Origin: Geitlerinema sp. BBD 1991-9 | GTDB taxonomy: Bacteria > Cyanobacteriota > Cyanobacteriia > Cyanobacteriales > Geitlerinemataceae | NCBI GenBank assembly: GCA_001657325.1 | Contig: LWRO01000010.1 | Location: 22,762 to 86,761, forward strand | Direction of reading: 5' to 3' | DNA: 64,000 nt | Shown: positions 61,795 through 64,000 of the stretch, in pieces | Position numbering within the stretch: position 1 is the first letter of the stretch | Layout: each line of letters opens with the position of its first letter | Position numbers and translations under genes: made by a program | The notes under the pieces: generated by a model | The model's input: the letters and a program-made list of their open reading frames with translations, nothing else | Databases searched by the model: none | What the model was told of the DNA's origin: nothing

Positions 61795-64000
61795 CGCTGT
61801 CCAGATCTCGGAACGAGTTGCAGTTGAGATTCCGATGCGGGTCGATCGTCGCGTACTGGCGGACAAGCGGAACGATCGATATCGTTTGCCAGATCGAGGC
61901 TTCCCAGAGATTCTGGATTGGACGTAACGAGCTGCACGGAACCGTCATCGAGATACACCCAAGTCGTCGCCTCCACGATCGACACGTCCTCTTCCAGCGT
62001 CGCCTCCTCCTCCACCTCGCCATTTCCACCTTCCAGCATCCGCCAATCCCGCACGTCGCCCCAACTGGCGGTATCTCGCAGGCCCTCAATGGGATTTTCA
62101 GGAATGCCGCCGCGTCCTGTGACGACGAAGGTATTGCCTTGCGTAGCGGCACATCCTCGTGTCACTTGCGCGTTCGGATCGATGGGATCTTCGGGTAAAT
62201 CGACCAATCCTGCATCGGTGTTCGCGTCAGGCGTGTTTAACTCGACGATGCCGCTAAATGCCGGGCCGAGGTCTGACGTGGCGGTGATATCGCTTTCTGG
62301 CGTGAGAGACTCGCGAAACGCCGTCCCGAAAATCCCCTGCGCTGTAATTTCAACGCGACCGCCGCGACCTCGGCGAGCGTTGGCGGTGATGTCGCTGTTG
62401 TCGAGGGCTACGAGGGTGTCAGTTTCGAGTGTGATGTTGCCACCGTCAGTATTTCCGGCATCGGTGGAAATGAGACTGTTCTCTCGCAGTTGCAAGATCG
62501 GAGCGCGAACGCGAAGGTTTCCCCCCGCGCCCGATCCGGTAGCAGCATCTAAGCGTCCGCCGTTATCGAGAAAAAGTGCGTCGGCTTCGATATCCAAGGT
62601 TCCTGCATCTCCCGTTCCGAGACTGGTGACGGTGATGCGTGCGCCGTCGCGGACGACGATTTCCCCCGCACGCACTTGTAGATCTCCCGCCGTTCCGCTG
62701 GCGACTAAATCGGGAAAGTCTTCCCGTCCCGACGACGCACCGAGACTGCTGGGAAAATCGATCGGGGTTCCCTGTCGGTTGGCCGTTCCCGTTCCCGAAA
62801 GTTCGAGTCGATCGACGGCAATTGAAATACTTCCCCCTGGAGCGCTGTTGAGGGTCGTGGCTTCGATCGACGCGCCATCTCGGACGATGAGTTCTCCCGT
62901 CGAGATCGTGATATTTCCGGCCGGAGACTCGCTGAAGGTTGTGGTTCCCGGCCCGCTGCCAAACTGTCCGTCGGGAGAGAGTCCGACAATTTCGATCGAA
63001 TCCGTGGCTTCTAGGTTAATGTTGCCACCCGGGCCACCCGACGGAATCAAACCGAGACTGAGGAGCGCACCACTTTGGTTCCCCGTTTGCCCTCCTCCTC
63101 TCATGACGATGCGGCGGGTACGAACGTCGATATTCCCCCCTTTCCCAGTGCCGAAAATACTATTGGCAAACAAACCTACGGGGAGTATGGCATTGAGGGG
63201 TGTATCTAAAATTTCGACGGACTCCGATGCGAGGACGCGCAAATTGCCACCCAAACCGCTGCCAAAGGTAAACGTGTTAATCACACCGCCGTCGGTCAAA
63301 CGCAGTTGCCCCGTCTCGATCGTTACATTCCCCGAGTTCCCACTCGTACCCTGTAAACTACCGGTTGCGAGGAAAGATCGATCGATTTCAACGGAGTCGC
63401 TGGCGAAGATTTCGATATCGCCGCCGTTACCAGACGCGCCAGTGGTGGTGGCTAAAACGGCACCGTTTTGCAACCGCAAGCGCTCGGTTTCAATGCGAAC
63501 GTCCCCCGCATCACCAACACTGTCGGTTCCAACGATCGTTACACCATCTACCGTAGCGAGATCGAGAGTTCCGAGTACAGCTTGAAGTTGAATGAGAAGT
63601 AACGAGGTGAAATCTGCGCCGATGAAGTCGATGCTTTCCGTGGCTTGCAGTTGTAGGTCGCCACCGCGCCCCGTGCCAAAGGTCGCCGTTGACAAGAGCA
63701 TTCCGTCGCGTAAGGTAATGCGATCGGCTTCGATGGAGATCGATCGACCGTCAATCGCCCCCAAGGTCGCTGCTATTAAGCTGGCACTATCTCGAACGAC
63801 GACCTCACTTCCCCGCAGGCGAATCGCACCGCCTCCTAAGCCACTGGCGTTGACATTGGCCGTCCCCGAAATGTCGATGGTTCCCCAACGCTCGATCGAG
63901 CTTCCGTCAAACTCAATCCCCGTCGCCGTTGGGAGGATGTTCACTCGATCGGCACTTTCGACGCTCGCCAGTTGAATGTCTCCCTGAAATGCTGTTAGAT
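61791..64000 (-). CDS. Second TpsA-type exoprotein (5' end outside window)
   Basis: An open frame of about 736 codons running to the right edge. The visible start, LTAFQGDIQLASV, matches the middle of the neighbouring TpsA, so the signal peptide and TPS secretion domain lie beyond the window. The beta-helix coils are near-copies of those of the neighbour (LQVRAGEIVVRDGARITVTS, LDIEADALFLDNGGRLDAA), and the C-terminus is different: LPEDPIDPN, GCAATQGNTFVV, a glutamate-rich EEEATLEEDV segment and a basic end. The two genes are a tandem duplication with diverged tails. Its stop overlaps that of the cupin gene on the other strand. Confidence 0.88.
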   Translation of the reverse strand, partial: LTAFQGDIQLASVESADRVNILPTATGIEFDGSSIERWGTIDISGTANVNASGLGGGAIRLRGSEVVVRDSASLIAATLGAIDGRSISIEADRITLRDGMLLSTATFGTGRGGDLQLQATESIDFIGADFTSLLLIQLQAVLGTLDLATVDGVTIVGTDSVGDAGDVRIETERLRLQNGAVLATTTGASGNGGDIEIFASDSVEIDRSFLATGSLQGTSGNSGNVTIETGQLRLTDGGVINTFTFGSGLGGNLRVLASESVEILDTPLNAILPVGLFANSIFGTGKGGNIDVRTRRIVMRGGGQTGNQSGALLSLGLIPSGGPGGNINLEATDSIEIVGLSPDGQFGSGPGTTTFSESPAGNITISTGELIVRDGASIEATTLNSAPGGSISIAVDRLELSGTGTANRQGTPIDFPSSLGASSGREDFPDLVASGTAGDLQVRAGEIVVRDGARITVTSLGTGDAGTLDIEADALFLDNGGRLDAATGSGAGGNLRVRAPILQLRENSLISTDAGNTDGGNITLETDTLVALDNSDITANARRGRGGRVEITAQGIFGTAFRESLTPESDITATSDLGPAFSGIVELNTPDANTDAGLVDLPEDPIDPNAQVTRGCAATQGNTFVVTGRGGIPENPIEGLRDTASWGDVRDWRMLEGGNGEVEEEATLEEDVSIVEATTWVYLDDGSVQLVTSNPESLGSLDLANDIDRSACPPVRDDRPASESQLQLVPRSGQR

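Noticed and set aside
61918..63585. Plus-strand open frame of 555 codons
   Set aside because: Antisense to the second TpsA gene; its Ser/Pro/Arg-rich translation has no domain features and follows from the repetitive coding strand.

Overview
The window looks like chromosomal DNA of a cyanobacterium, probably filamentous. The evidence is the gene set: a class II FBPase/SBPase, hemA and hemB, CruF and CruG of myxoxanthophyll synthesis, a photosystem I accumulation factor, an RRM protein next to rpsU, a Ser/Thr kinase fused to a GUN4 domain, sucrose synthase and a PEP-CTERM tail. Base composition is moderate, with very frequent CGATCG/GATCGA words and AT-rich intergenic spacers. There is no rRNA, tRNA, CRISPR array or intact transposase gene that I can see.

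Layout. 1-5.7 kb: the 3' end of a PEP-CTERM exported protein, a decayed membrane-protein gene, an unknown membrane protein, and a three-gene operon (polyprenyl-phosphate GT2, flippase-like LPG-synthase-type membrane protein, GT-C-like membrane protein). 5.9-9.6 kb (minus): DUF3179 protein, hemA, glpX. 10.2-13.2 kb: a TpsB outer-membrane transporter and a secreted LRR protein. 13.7-17.5 kb: a chimeric Tc-toxin gene in which the start of a TcB (SpvB) domain is joined in frame to the C-terminal pore and TcB-binding part of a TcA, with one in-frame TGA. 17.6-21.5 kb (minus): UbiH-family hydroxylase, cruG, cruF. 21.6-27.4 kb: MDR dehydrogenase, NADAR protein plus OmpR-type regulator, secreted alpha/beta hydrolase, K+ channel, RidA. 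27.7-38.7 kb: sucrose synthase, a sugar-binding lipoprotein, a methyltransferase, GHL10 hydrolase, small proteins and PutA. 38.7-40.1 kb is a long AT-rich non-coding stretch with several hairpins. 40.1-46.9 kb: a 2,246-residue secreted protein (three CSLREA/beta-helix units, four tandem-95 Ig-like repeats, RTX-like tail). 47.5-55.4 kb: a Tat-exported beta-helix protein with a membrane partner, sdhB, rpsU/RRM, PSI factor, rpsD, moaA and hemB. 55.5-64 kb: kinase-GUN4, a GNAT, and two tandem TpsA exoproteins separated by a cupin gene; the second runs off the right edge.

The genes group into three themes. Tetrapyrrole supply and control is represented by hemA, hemB and the kinase-GUN4. Cell-surface and secreted proteins are represented by PEP-CTERM, TpsB/TpsA, LRR, the RTX giant and Tc. 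Carbon and osmolyte handling is represented by FBPase/SBPase, sucrose synthase, the sugar-binding protein and proline oxidation.

Miniature repeats are active here. One MITE-like family has four copies, a second has two copies plus lone ends, and there are heptad tandem repeats and long palindromes. Several sit exactly at gene ends and have changed the encoded C-termini (FAD hydroxylase, CruG, GNAT). The most unusual object is the Tc chimera.
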